DNA of 64,000 nucleotides, from positions 69,031 to 133,030 of the forward strand of contig CAJJDO010000144.1 in assembly GCA_905183005.1 (NCBI GenBank). The letters run 5' to 3'. The notes under the pieces were generated by a model that was given only the letters and a program-made list of their open reading frames with translations, had not been told where the DNA came from and made no database searches. A program made the translations under genes and the position numbers. Positions within the stretch are counted from its first letter, which is position 1; the number at the start of each line of letters is the position of its first letter. Shown here piece after piece: positions 35,307 through 45,575 of the stretch. Source of the DNA: Paramecium pentaurelia. Lineage: Eukaryota > Ciliophora > Oligohymenophorea > Peniculida > Parameciidae.

Positions 35307-36960
35307 ATGGAATTAATGCCTAAATTATAAGAAATTCAAAAAGAGTTGCAATATTATACTAGATTCTTCTCAGAAAATAAGCTTTATCATTCTAGCAAGT
35401 GGACAGGAGAGTTATTATTAGGATTGACTTAAGAAGAAGATTTATAATCATCTCAATTTGCAATGTAATTTATCCAAAACAATACAGATTACAATTATCA
35501 TTTTATAAGAGAATTTGTTCCTGAATATAATGATATTATTTTAGTAGCTAGAAATCTATATGATTTAAGAGAATATAAGAAATGTGCATCTTTATTATAA
35601 AATTTAATACATAAAAATGAATCAGCAATGTTCCTTTATTATTACTCTCAATATATGCATGGAGAATTGAGAAAGGAAGAAGAAATGTTTGAAAATGAAA
35701 ACTCAAAAACAGCTATAAATCCAGAGCTTAAATTATTGGAAAGGGAATTATCTAAATTATATAATTAAAAGTAATTAAACTCATTGAATCTTTATTTATA
35801 TGGATTAATATTAAAAGATACAATGAGATTAAGAGAAGCAAGAGAAGTTTTCATTTAAGTTTTACATTAATTACCATGTTTTTGGAGTGTTTGGTTGGAA
35901 TTATGTAAATTGTTAACAGAAGAAGATACTTTAGATGAATTACCAAATCATTGGATGAAATAATTTTGGAGTTCAAACTTTAATCTAGAAAAGTTTAAAA
36001 ATGCAAATTGTGTAGAATAATTTTAGACTTTACTTTATTATTTTAGAAATTCAAATTTTATAATAAATTAAATTGCAAATGCATATTATAATAATCAAGA
36101 ATTTGAATTATCACTTGAATGGTTTGAAAGATTATTGAGTATTGATCCTTATAGATTTGAAAGTCTAGATACATATTCAAATATATTGTATATAAAAGAA
36201 AATTAAGGTGAATTAGCAAATTTAGCATTATAATCATTTACTAATAATAAATATGTACCAGAAACTTGTTGTGTTGTAGGTAATTATTATTCTTTAATGA
36301 ATGAACATGCAAAAGCTATTAATTACTTTTAAAGAGCTCTTAAATTAGATAAAGATTGTTTGGCAGCCTGGACTCTTATGGGACATGAATATTTAGAAAT
36401 GAAAAACGTTGCATCTGCAATTTAATCATATAGAAATGCAGTAGAAATTGATCCTAAAGATTTTAGAGCATGGTATGGTTTAGGATAAACATATGCCTTA
36501 TAAGGAATGAATCAATATGCTTTATATTATTTTAGTAGGGCTGTTATAAGTAGACCTAAAGATGCAAGAATGTGGAATGCAATGGCAGAATGTTATGATA
36601 AGATGGATAAGAAAAATGAATCAATGAAATGTTATGAAAGAGCAAATTAATGTAAAGATAAAGAGGGTATTGCTATACATCAATTAGCTAAATTGTATGA
36701 TGCAGTGGTAAGCATTTAAATTTCTAATGGATTAGGGTAAAACAGAAAAAGCATTGTCAGCATTTGAGGAGAGTTTGAAAAGGAAAGATGATGAATAAAT
36801 AGTTGATAAAGAATTGTCAGAATCTTTAGTATATTTGGCAAGAGCTTTTTTAAGAAGAGGAGATAAAGAAAGAGCTATGTAGATGGCTAAAAGATTATAT
36901 GATTTTAATGGACCAGAAAGAGACGAAGCCAATTAAATAATGAGTTAGTTAAATAAATGA
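35307..36960 (+). CDS. APC8: Anaphase-promoting complex subunit 8 (CDC23), TPR protein, 541 aa
   Basis: Two exons with a 28-nt intron (36708-36735) encode 541 residues. The N-terminal region matches APC8/CDC23: ARNLYDLREYKKCASLL, FLYYYSQYMHGELRKEEE, LYLYGLILKDT and PCFWSVWLELCKL. Eight or more TPR repeats follow (for example AWTLMGHEYLEMKNVASAI and ARMWNAMAECYDKM). APC8 is a core scaffold of the anaphase-promoting complex, the ubiquitin ligase that drives mitotic exit. Length (about 540-600) and repeat order agree with the family. Confidence 0.93.
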
Positions 36961-36977
36961 AATAAATATTATTATTG

Positions 36978-39213
36978 ATGAATTAGATTTATCATGATTC
37001 TATATTATAGGCTTTAAAAACTCAAATCTTAGTTCCAATAACCTTAGATTGTCGATATTTCAAAGAAGCTCTAAGTGAAATTTCTAACGAATAACAGTTT
37101 TTATAAATAGAAGACTATTTATTAAACTAGGACTTGATTGATAGAGTTAATAGACGAACTGTTAACTTAATGATTGAATGTATTAAAATACTTCGAAAGT
37201 ATATGTTCATAGGATGGAATGTTAGCCCTAAATTTATTGAAGTATTTTATAATTCTAAAAATAGGACATAGTAAATGAATTAATAGATAAAAGTACAGAG
37301 GAATGGACAGAACCTATCTTTTTTGTACAAAGACTCCCTGAAATTAGAATATAAATAAAAGCATATTATAAGACATTTTAAGAAAACGCATTCGAGTAAA
37401 TTTGAATTAGTCATTAGATAGATTATGTGATACTTTAATTGGGGAACTATGTGATGATTACTTAAATAGTGCATAAATAAATGTATTATTGAATGAAATT
37501 TTGGAGTCTCAATTAAAAAGGGTTGCATTTGATCTTTTTGAATTTGCTTATCTTGATACATAAATTACAAATGAATTTTTAGATACTCTATAAAATTTGT
37601 TTATTGATTTAGTTACTGATTTCTTTAATTATCTTATTGATATTGCTTGTCATGCCAATTATAAAATGTAACAATTAGATAAATTACTAAAAGTTTATGG
37701 ATGTTTAGCAAATCAAGAGAATTACAAATATATGTAAAAGGAAATTTCATAAAATATTATTGATTATGGTGATATTAATTTAGTAGGTTAATCATTTTAA
37801 GTAAATCCAGAAAAACATTCTGTTATTGTAAGATAAAGTATTAAACATTTTTATTATGTAATGGATGAATGTAAATAATGGTTTACAACAAAATAACATA
37901 AAAATTTTGATGAATTAATTAATAATGCTTAATTTAATATAATTAAGCCACTTCCTTAAAATATTTAAGTTTTTCAAGATTAAGATGATATTCCACTTAT
38001 GGAATTATGTCAAGAAATTAAAGTAATAAAATCAGTAAAAGTATAAAAAAATGATTTAAAAGGATTAAAAATTATTGTTAAAGATGAGAAAACTAATAAA
38101 GTTTAATAATTTATTTTAAGTTTATCTTATCATTATTTAATGTTTCATAAATTTGAATAAGGTTGGGAATAATTTGAAGATGAAAAAGAATAAAATATAC
38201 TTTTAGCTAAATTTTTAAATGAATAATTTGATTATCTTCATTGTGGACATCCTGAATTTAAAAAAAGAGTTGCTAGTGAAAAATCTATTGATAGAACTAC
38301 TGATGATATTTCTGGATTCAAAAATGCTGTCATAAAATTTAAAAAAATTAGTGCACCTAAAAAACCAATTAGATATGGAACATCTAATAGAGTTATAGGT
38401 GGTAAAGCACTTGGAATGGGTATAGGTGTTCTTATTGTTGATTGTCTAGATGAAGATATACCATGGGATGATAAATTAAAAAATGCTGGATTTACAGCTA
38501 TATCTTTTGGTGTTCTTGGTATTCTTGCTTCCAGATTACCAATTGTAGGTATTATCATTTAATAAGTGATTTTTGCCTTAGCTGTCAAATCTATTCTAGC
38601 CAATAAAGTAATTAATGATTCTTAAACAGCTAAAAATTTAGGTCATTTAGGTCTCATTATTACTATTGGTGTAGGAATGACAATAGCAGGTAGTATTATG
38701 TTTCCTGTTGCTTTTTGGGGTGCCTTTTTTGGTGGTCTTTTAGGTGGTGTAGGTATGGGTTTATATTAGAAGTTTTTGATTCCTTATTATATGGATAATA
38801 TTGTTGAAATGATGAATAAAGCAAGTAAATTAATTAGGATAAATGGTGTTGTTAGATATAAAAAATATGCATTGTAAAAATTATAAATAGATGAGAAATT
38901 TTTGGAAACTCATAAACCATCTAAATTGGAGGATGATTAATATTTTACATTACTTATGTATTGTCTTAGTAATGAAATAAGATTAATAAGTAATGCATCA
39001 TATTCAAAATAATTGGAAAAATTAAATTAAAAAAATGCAAAAGAAGAAGAGAAAGCTAATTTATTATAAAGATAATGTTAAATAGAGGTTTCATTGAAGA
39101 TTTGGAATGATACTTATGATTATCTTAAATCTAATAATATAAGTTTAGTTGATAATGCTAAAACTTGTGCTGAATTCGTAGATGGTATGCTTACAAATTA
39201 TAAAGTTGAATGA
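36978..39213 (+). CDS. Membrane protein with glycine-zipper segments, 729 aa
   Basis: Introns at 37242-37264 and 37325-37347 restore a frame of 730 codons starting 17 bp after the APC8 stop. The N-terminal 460 residues are helical and soluble in character. Residues about 475-600 contain hydrophobic, Gly-rich segments (KALGMGIGVLIVDCL, LGLIITIGVGMTIAGSIMF, WGAFFGGLLGGVGMG) typical of glycine zippers that span or deform membranes. The C-terminal part is polar again. No family name can be given. Confidence 0.75.
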
Positions 39214-39340
39214 TGAAATAAATATATATTAATATATTTTATAGGTTATATTAATGATATTATTATTATTATTATTATTTAATTAAAAATATTATCAAAG
39301 TATAATTTAAATACATTATATTTTAAAGTCACTAAATTAT

Positions 39341-40815
39341 ATGACTGCCTAAGAAATAGATTAGATCAATGAATATCAGCAAATTGGAAATGTTTACATG
39401 TATTAGTTTTTTTATATAACAATATAATTGTTTTTTAAATGTTTACATTTACTTCATTTTTATAATTGTGATAATTAATATTTTTAGAAAAATTAAGAAA
39501 AATTTAATTATAATTACGTCATCGGAAATAAAAATAAGTTTTAATAATAATATAGAAGAATTAGAGAATAAGAGGATTAAGATTTAATTGCTGTTACTTT
39601 TATTAAGATTCAGGGCATATTTTAGTAATTGCTATGGTTTAATTTTTAATTAAATTTAATGTTCAATAATTGCAGAGATCCTCCAAGTTAAATTCTTCTA
39701 CTCATTCTAACATAATTACCACCTTCCTTCCCTTTGACAAATGAGTACTTACACAAGAAGTTTAATGAGTTTGGAGACATTAAGAAAATACTTATTTTCG
39801 AAAGAGGAAAGACTAACAAGGCTTTTGTGGAATTTTATAATTTAAAGAGTGCAATATCAGCAAGGAAATAATTAAATGGCTTGAATATTCAAGGAGGAAA
39901 GTAATAAGTTATTTTGTATGTAGAATGATAATCCATTACTCTCGACTTAAAAATCTTAATCTCGAAATTGTGGATAATTCAAGAGGAACGGATTATACTT
40001 AAGCTAGCAGCAATAGTCAAAATTCAGATTCTATACTTCATTCTAAAACAGACGATAATATCAGAGTCAACTTAACTAATCATATTAGTTAGAGTTCATC
40101 TTCTAGAGCAAACTCAAGTCCAGTTAGAAATGAAGAGATCAATCGATTACTTGATTATGATGATGATGATTTTGATATATGGAAACAAGAAATACAACTT
40201 AATTTGACTGACATGCATCCAGAAATACAAACCCTACTAAGATAGAAACAATCTAAATTACTTAGAATTGCATCAATAGACTCTAAAGTAACTGCAAAGA
40301 TGATTTATAATGTCTTTACCAAATTTGGAAATATTGAAGAGATTCTATATTAGAAACAATTATAGAAAGCATATGTGAAATTCTAGACCATTAATTAAGC
40401 AATCATAGCAAAAGAATATCTCAATAACACATAATTCTTTGATTCAATTGTAATAATGTCTTATAATATATATATATAGTTGCGCATATATTTTGAACCC
40501 TTACAACCTTTATAACCAACATCCTTATAAGATGAATACATGATTTATTATAATGAAAACTGTACATAGAAAATTATGCCACTCTCATCTAATCTCATAA
40601 TCACTGGAGTCTAAGATCCTACGGAAATCTCGGAATTAATCAAAATGTTTGCCAAAATTAAAGGTATGTTAAATAATAAATAATTTATAGACATCAAAAT
40701 TCATGTAAATAGTCTTTAACTATCAATGTGTTCAATTGCAGATACGCTTAAGATAATGGCAGTATTTTCAGATTATGAATTTAAGAATTAGAAGTTAAAC
40801 ATCATTCTCAAATGA
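39341..40815 (+). CDS. PTB/hnRNP L-like RNA-binding protein with RRM domains
   Basis: A 23-nt intron at 39901-39923 joins exons. The best region is an RRM like PTB RRM2: FNEFGDIKKILIFERGKTNK, AISARKQLNGLNIQGG, then after splicing MIIHYSRLKNLNLEI and SRGTDYTQ, which parallels the PTB sequence between RRM2 and RRM3. A second RRM follows (MIYNVFTKFGNIEEILYQKQ) and a third begins LIITGVQDPTEISELIKMF. PTB-like proteins bind pyrimidine tracts and regulate splicing or RNA stability. The first 100 codons are weak: true start may be Met at 39659, or short introns are missed. A 27-nt in-frame intron near 40660 is possible. Confidence 0.72.
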
Positions 40816-40874
40816 TGATTTATTATAATATTATATTAAATAATATGGAAAATCTATTAATAAGTTTTTTTAAA

Positions 40875-42191
40875 TCACTTCTTAGCAATTTTTATTTTCT
40901 CTCTCTACTATGAAATTATTTAATTTAATAAATTTTATTCTTTTATAGCTTCCAATCCAGATATTTATTAGACTCTCTTAAGCATTGAAATATTCAATTT
41001 ATTTGGAATAGACTTATCTTTTAAAAAATGAGGATCATTATATTCTAATGATGTATTTTATCTTGGCATTTCAACTGAATAATTTTATTGTTATAATTGC
41101 TACTTTTATTATCTTAAAATTTTTTATCTTATTTAATTTGAGTTCAGTTATAGTAAAGAAATAAAATTATTACTCTATTTATTTTCTACATTATTAGTTG
41201 TTGTTTTAAACTTTATTATTTTACCTTATATCTCAAATTCATTTAATCTTTCTATTGAATTTTATTCATCTTATTTTGAAATCTTAATAATTTATTTATG
41301 ATCTGAAACAGATCTCTTTTATCTCTCATTTTGATATCCAGGTATACTGTGATATCTATTACTTTTTATAATTTTCTTAGGGGAATTATTCAAAAGCTTT
41401 TGTTCTTAATATTCTTATAAATATATATCATCTTCTTCTTCTTATTGATCCATTAAATCTTTAAGAAAATCTGTTACCAATGGTAATTTATTTAAACTTT
41501 CCCATGTAAGACCAGATTGTCTTTCTTAAGATACATTCAAACTCTAATCCTATTCTTTAAATTAACAAGATTTAGGCTTTTAAGGATCTGGTAATTTTTC
41601 AATAAGTTCAGTTAAATTAGGATACTTAGTAAGGAGTTAAGATTTAGTAAAATGTTTTAATTCAAATTATAATTTGTAAAATGCTTTCTTTTTTCTTTCA
41701 ATAAGTTTTTATTATTCATTTTATTATTTCCTTTATAATAAAATTTATTTGATTTATTCATCATTTTTGACATCTGGATGATATATTTTAAATTGATATT
41801 TGATATCTTTAATTCTTTCAGTTTTATCTTTCATTTAAAATGGTCTTTAAAATGTTTTCATTTTTTAAATACAAATTTTCCAGTTATCTAATCCTAAATT
41901 TGTTTAATATTACCCATAATTTATTCCTTCTTCTCCTGCTAAGACATTTAATAATTAAACAAACTAATCAAAATTAAGTTCCTTTGAATTTTTAGCTTGC
42001 TTTTTGAATAACTCTACTAGTCTTGAAGTATTAATTTTCACTTAAAAATCTCTACAAAAATGCATCCACTTACCAATAGTAAATATAGTTGCTTCATATT
42101 ATTATCTATCAAATGTAGCAAATTATCCCTATACATACTACTGTTTGCAATAGAAGTCAAAAACTCTGTGTAAAACTTCTTTGTTTTGCAT
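40875..42191 (-). CDS. Conserved ciliate protein with EF-hand/p25-alpha-like N-terminus, 438 aa
   Basis: Single exon of 439 codons. The N-terminus MQNKEVLHRVFDFYCKQQ and IGKWMHFCRDFQVKINTSRL, followed by KKQAKNSKELNFDQFVQLL, has the helix-loop-helix pattern of p25-alpha/EF-hand-like modules that occur in many ciliate and flagellar proteins. The remaining 250 residues are Gln/Lys/Asn-rich helix and disordered sequence. Its ATG lies only 2 bp beyond the TGA of the preceding MORN gene on the same strand. Function unknown; axonemal or cortical role is a guess. Confidence 0.75.
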
Positions 42192-42193
42192 AA

Positions 42194-43039
42194 TCATTAT
42201 TTTTATATATATAATTGCTAAAATTCTTCAATATTTTCATCCTCCCCAATCCATCTTACTCTTTTCCCCATATTCCATTCTCCTCTCTTAGTAATTCCAT
42301 CTTTAGTAAATAATCCATAACCATGTTATTTTCCTTAATGCCAATATCCATTATACACTCTACCATCTGGCCAAACAAATCTTCCTATTCCCTCTTTTAA
42401 TTCATCTTCATATGATCCTTCATATATACGTCCATCTGGCCATTTCATAATTCCATTAACAAATTGATTCTTCACCCATTATCCTCTAAATTCACTCCCA
42501 TCAGCCCATTTAAAAATACCTTATCCTTAAATATCTCCTTCAAAAAAGTCTCCTCTATAATAAGATGAATCTACAAATTCAATATAACCTTTTCCATGTC
42601 TCTTACCATCTTTATAATTACCCTTGTATACAGCTTCATCAGCAAATCGTTCAGAACCACAACCATTTTACAAATTATGCTCCCATTTACCTTCATAAAT
42701 TGATGTATTAGTTTTTAATTGACCCTAACCATGACATTCCCCTTATTAAAAGCTACCAATATATAGATAGTTTTCAGCTGATAATTTGCCTTATCCATGA
42801 AAAAGGTTATTCTCAAAGAAACCCTCATATCTCCTGCCATCATCCATAACCAAAATACCCCAACCATGCATTTTATTATCTTCAATTTAACCATGATATC
42901 GTCCACCCTCCACTATAATCCAATCTCTCTATGTTTATTCATCATCCTCTTCTGTTCTATAGAGATGATGTAAATTTAAATAAGTCTCATGTAACACCAA
43001 TTCTCTTTAACTAACAGACTAAGAAGTGCAACAACCCAT
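42194..43039 (-). CDS. MORN-repeat protein, 281 aa
   Basis: Uninterrupted frame of 282 codons. N-terminal MGCCTSQ has Gly2 followed by two Cys, a likely acylation signal. From residue about 55 there are roughly nine MORN repeats (for example FRGQWVKNQFVNGIMKWPDG and YNGYWHQGKQHGYGLF), ending with WNMGKRVRW. The stop TGA (42196-42194) is separated from the next gene's ATG by two bases. The coding start region is included in the 1,090-bp duplicated block, which fits an assembly overlap rather than a second gene. Confidence 0.9.
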
Positions 43040-43064
43040 TCAGTTAATTTAAATAATTAAAAAA

Positions 43065-43397
43065 ATGGAACAAATTTTAGATGAAAAGATGTATGTCATA
43101 GATTAAAAATAAAAAGATAAATATCCACTCACAAATTAAATATCTTAAGATTTTGAAGATGATACACATATATATCGTATAATAAGATTAGGAAAGGAAT
43201 CTGTAAAAATAATGTAGGATTTAAAGTGGGAAAGTAATATATTATATATATTATTTCTAGAAAGATTACTTAAAGAAAGAGAATGGAGAAAATTGAGAGT
43301 ATGTTAAAGTAGAGGATGGTTACATTATGCAATTTTTGAGAAAGAACCATACGTTTTGTTGTTCAAAAGAAAGATTACAAAAAATAAAAGATTATGA
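43065..43397 (+). CDS. CKS1: CKS1-type cyclin-dependent kinase regulatory subunit, 101 aa (copy 1)
   Basis: Two exons with a 27-nt intron (43234-43260) encode 101 residues. The family signature is present: YRIIRLGKESVKIM, EREWRKLRVCQSRGWLHYAI and EKEPYVLLFKRK, matching the Cks phosphate-binding pocket and beta-hinge region. Cks proteins bind CDKs and dock phosphorylated substrates. The intron is a multiple of three and lacks TGA, so unspliced mRNA would add nine residues. The family length supports splicing. It is 26 bp from the divergent MORN gene start. Confidence 0.92.
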
Positions 43398-43505
43398 AAA
43401 ACTTTGATTTTAGATGTTTGTATCATTAAGTATTTCTAATTTATTAAATTTAATATCATCAATTATTTGATTAAATAAATTAATATTTAATATTTAAATA
43501 TAATA

Positions 43506-44107
43506 ATGTCTAATATATTAAGACTATGCCCAAAATGTTAAACAAGTCCAGCTACAATCTAATGTATTGATTGTGAAGAAAAGATGTGTTATAATTGTGA
43601 TCAAAAGGTACATTAGAAATTGAAATAACATAGAACTGATATCATTCCCTATTAATGTAAAATATCTATTAAAAAAGAGATGAAATAGATTAAATCGACT
43701 TAATTTATCATAAGTGGCATTAAAGACCACTCTAATATAACATATGAATTGCAGCAAGAACTCAATGAATTAGAAGCTATAATAGAGGCTAAATAATCAT
43801 TTTTAATTAAATAAGAAGAGAAATGGAGTAAGTAAATCAGTTCTCTTGAAATATAATATGAAAAGAAATTACAGTAATTTGAAAAAGAAATTGAATCTAA
43901 TGAAAATTAGTTTAAGAATTACTAATCAAGTGGAAATTCAACATCTATGATTATTGACATAAAAAAATAAATGGAAGCATAAAAGCAGTAATTTTGTATA
44001 TTATGAATAGATAAGCATGGAAAGAATTAAATGAGAGGAAAGTTCAATTATAAGATAAAGAAGCTTTATTAAAAGGTATGATTTAAGCTGAGGAGTTTTA
44101 TTAAAAA
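43506..44107 (+). CDS. B-box zinc-finger protein, truncated copy (5' part)
   Basis: This is the identical 5' portion of the complete gene at 44597-45519. It contains the zinc cluster LCPKCQ ... CIDCEEKMCYNCDQKVH and the following helix, and is cut at the N at 44108. It should not be counted as a separate gene if the duplication is an assembly artefact. Confidence 0.7.
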
Positions 44108-44108
44108 N
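44108..44108. other. Single ambiguous base marking a contig join
   Basis: The only N in the window. The 1,090 bases before and after it are the same sequence, which indicates a scaffold join at this point. Confidence 0.9.
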
Positions 44109-45198
44109 ACTAAGAAGTGCAACAACCCATTCAGTTAATTTAAATAATTAAAAAAATGGAACAAATTTTAGATGAAAAGATGTATGTCATAGATTAAAAA
44201 TAAAAAGATAAATATCCACTCACAAATTAAATATCTTAAGATTTTGAAGATGATACACATATATATCGTATAATAAGATTAGGAAAGGAATCTGTAAAAA
44301 TAATGTAGGATTTAAAGTGGGAAAGTAATATATTATATATATTATTTCTAGAAAGATTACTTAAAGAAAGAGAATGGAGAAAATTGAGAGTATGTTAAAG
44401 TAGAGGATGGTTACATTATGCAATTTTTGAGAAAGAACCATACGTTTTGTTGTTCAAAAGAAAGATTACAAAAAATAAAAGATTATGAAAAACTTTGATT
44501 TTAGATGTTTGTATCATTAAGTATTTCTAATTTATTAAATTTAATATCATCAATTATTTGATTAAATAAATTAATATTTAATATTTAAATATAATAATGT
44601 CTAATATATTAAGACTATGCCCAAAATGTTAAACAAGTCCAGCTACAATCTAATGTATTGATTGTGAAGAAAAGATGTGTTATAATTGTGATCAAAAGGT
44701 ACATTAGAAATTGAAATAACATAGAACTGATATCATTCCCTATTAATGTAAAATATCTATTAAAAAAGAGATGAAATAGATTAAATCGACTTAATTTATC
44801 ATAAGTGGCATTAAAGACCACTCTAATATAACATATGAATTGCAGCAAGAACTCAATGAATTAGAAGCTATAATAGAGGCTAAATAATCATTTTTAATTA
44901 AATAAGAAGAGAAATGGAGTAAGTAAATCAGTTCTCTTGAAATATAATATGAAAAGAAATTACAGTAATTTGAAAAAGAAATTGAATCTAATGAAAATTA
45001 GTTTAAGAATTACTAATCAAGTGGAAATTCAACATCTATGATTATTGACATAAAAAAATAAATGGAAGCATAAAAGCAGTAATTTTGTATATTATGAATA
45101 GATAAGCATGGAAAGAATTAAATGAGAGGAAAGTTCAATTATAAGATAAAGAAGCTTTATTAAAAGGTATGATTTAAGCTGAGGAGTTTTATTAAAAA
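44109..45198. repeat. Second copy of the exact 1,090-bp duplication
   Basis: Identical to 43018-44107. It begins inside the N-terminal coding sequence of the upstream MORN gene, without the rest of that gene, and continues past the repeat into the complete B-box gene. That is the pattern expected of the start of an overlapping contig. Confidence 0.85.
44156..44488 (+). CDS. CKS1: CKS1-type CDK regulatory subunit (copy 2, identical)
   Basis: Exact duplicate of the gene at 43065-43397, including its 27-nt intron (44325-44351) and flanks. It has the same GWLHYAI and EPYVLLFKRK signatures. It is probably the same locus represented twice by the assembly; a true tandem duplicate would be expected to show at least some silent differences. 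Confidence 0.8.
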
Positions 45199-45519
45199 GA
45201 AATAACATAGAAGGAGAAATTAATTAATTAATTTAAGGATTTATTATAATAATAATAAGTTGAAAGAGATCTAATAAAAGAAGAAAATCAAAAAATAATC
45301 AAATAATTAGAATCTATAAAAGGTTTATGTAAAAAAAGTTTGCCTGAATTTGGAATCAATATTGATTTTTTGGATAAATTAGGTAAACAGAATTAAATAA
45401 ATAATAATAATGAATAAGTAGAAGAATATGAGGAAGATTAAAATGAAGAAATAAAAAAAGATAATGTATAAAATGAAATTGATTAGAATGATAATGAATA
45501 ATAGTAAGAATTATAATGA
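44597..45519 (+). CDS. B-box-type zinc-finger coiled-coil protein, 299 aa
   Basis: Two exons with a 23-nt intron (45079-45101) encode 299 residues. The N-terminal 45 residues hold a B-box-like zinc site: CPKC, then CIDC, then CYNC and paired His (KVHQKLKQHRTD). A coiled coil follows for about 180 residues and then an acidic Asn/Gln-rich tail. The order B-box plus coiled coil resembles the TRIM core without RING. Partner and function are unknown. Confidence 0.8.
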
Positions 45520-45575
45520 TTTTATTTTAAATATTCATATAAATATGTATAAATTTATTATTAAAATTATTATAA

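Larger units (their letters stand above)
43018..44107. repeat. First copy of an exact 1,090-bp duplication (probable unmerged contig end)
   Basis: The sequence from 43018 to 44107 recurs at 44109-45198 with an offset of 1091 and no difference that I found. This copy stops inside the B-box gene directly before an N. Two full-length identical copies abutting a single N are most simply explained by two contigs whose overlap was not merged. Confidence 0.85.

Noticed and set aside
38238..38558. Minus-strand 106-aa ORF
   Set aside because: It lies antisense to the glycine-zipper membrane segment of a 729-aa gene that is in frame throughout.
43524..43757. Minus-strand 77-aa ORF, repeated identically at 44615-44848
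   Set aside because: It is antisense to the B-box gene and appears twice only because of the duplicated block.
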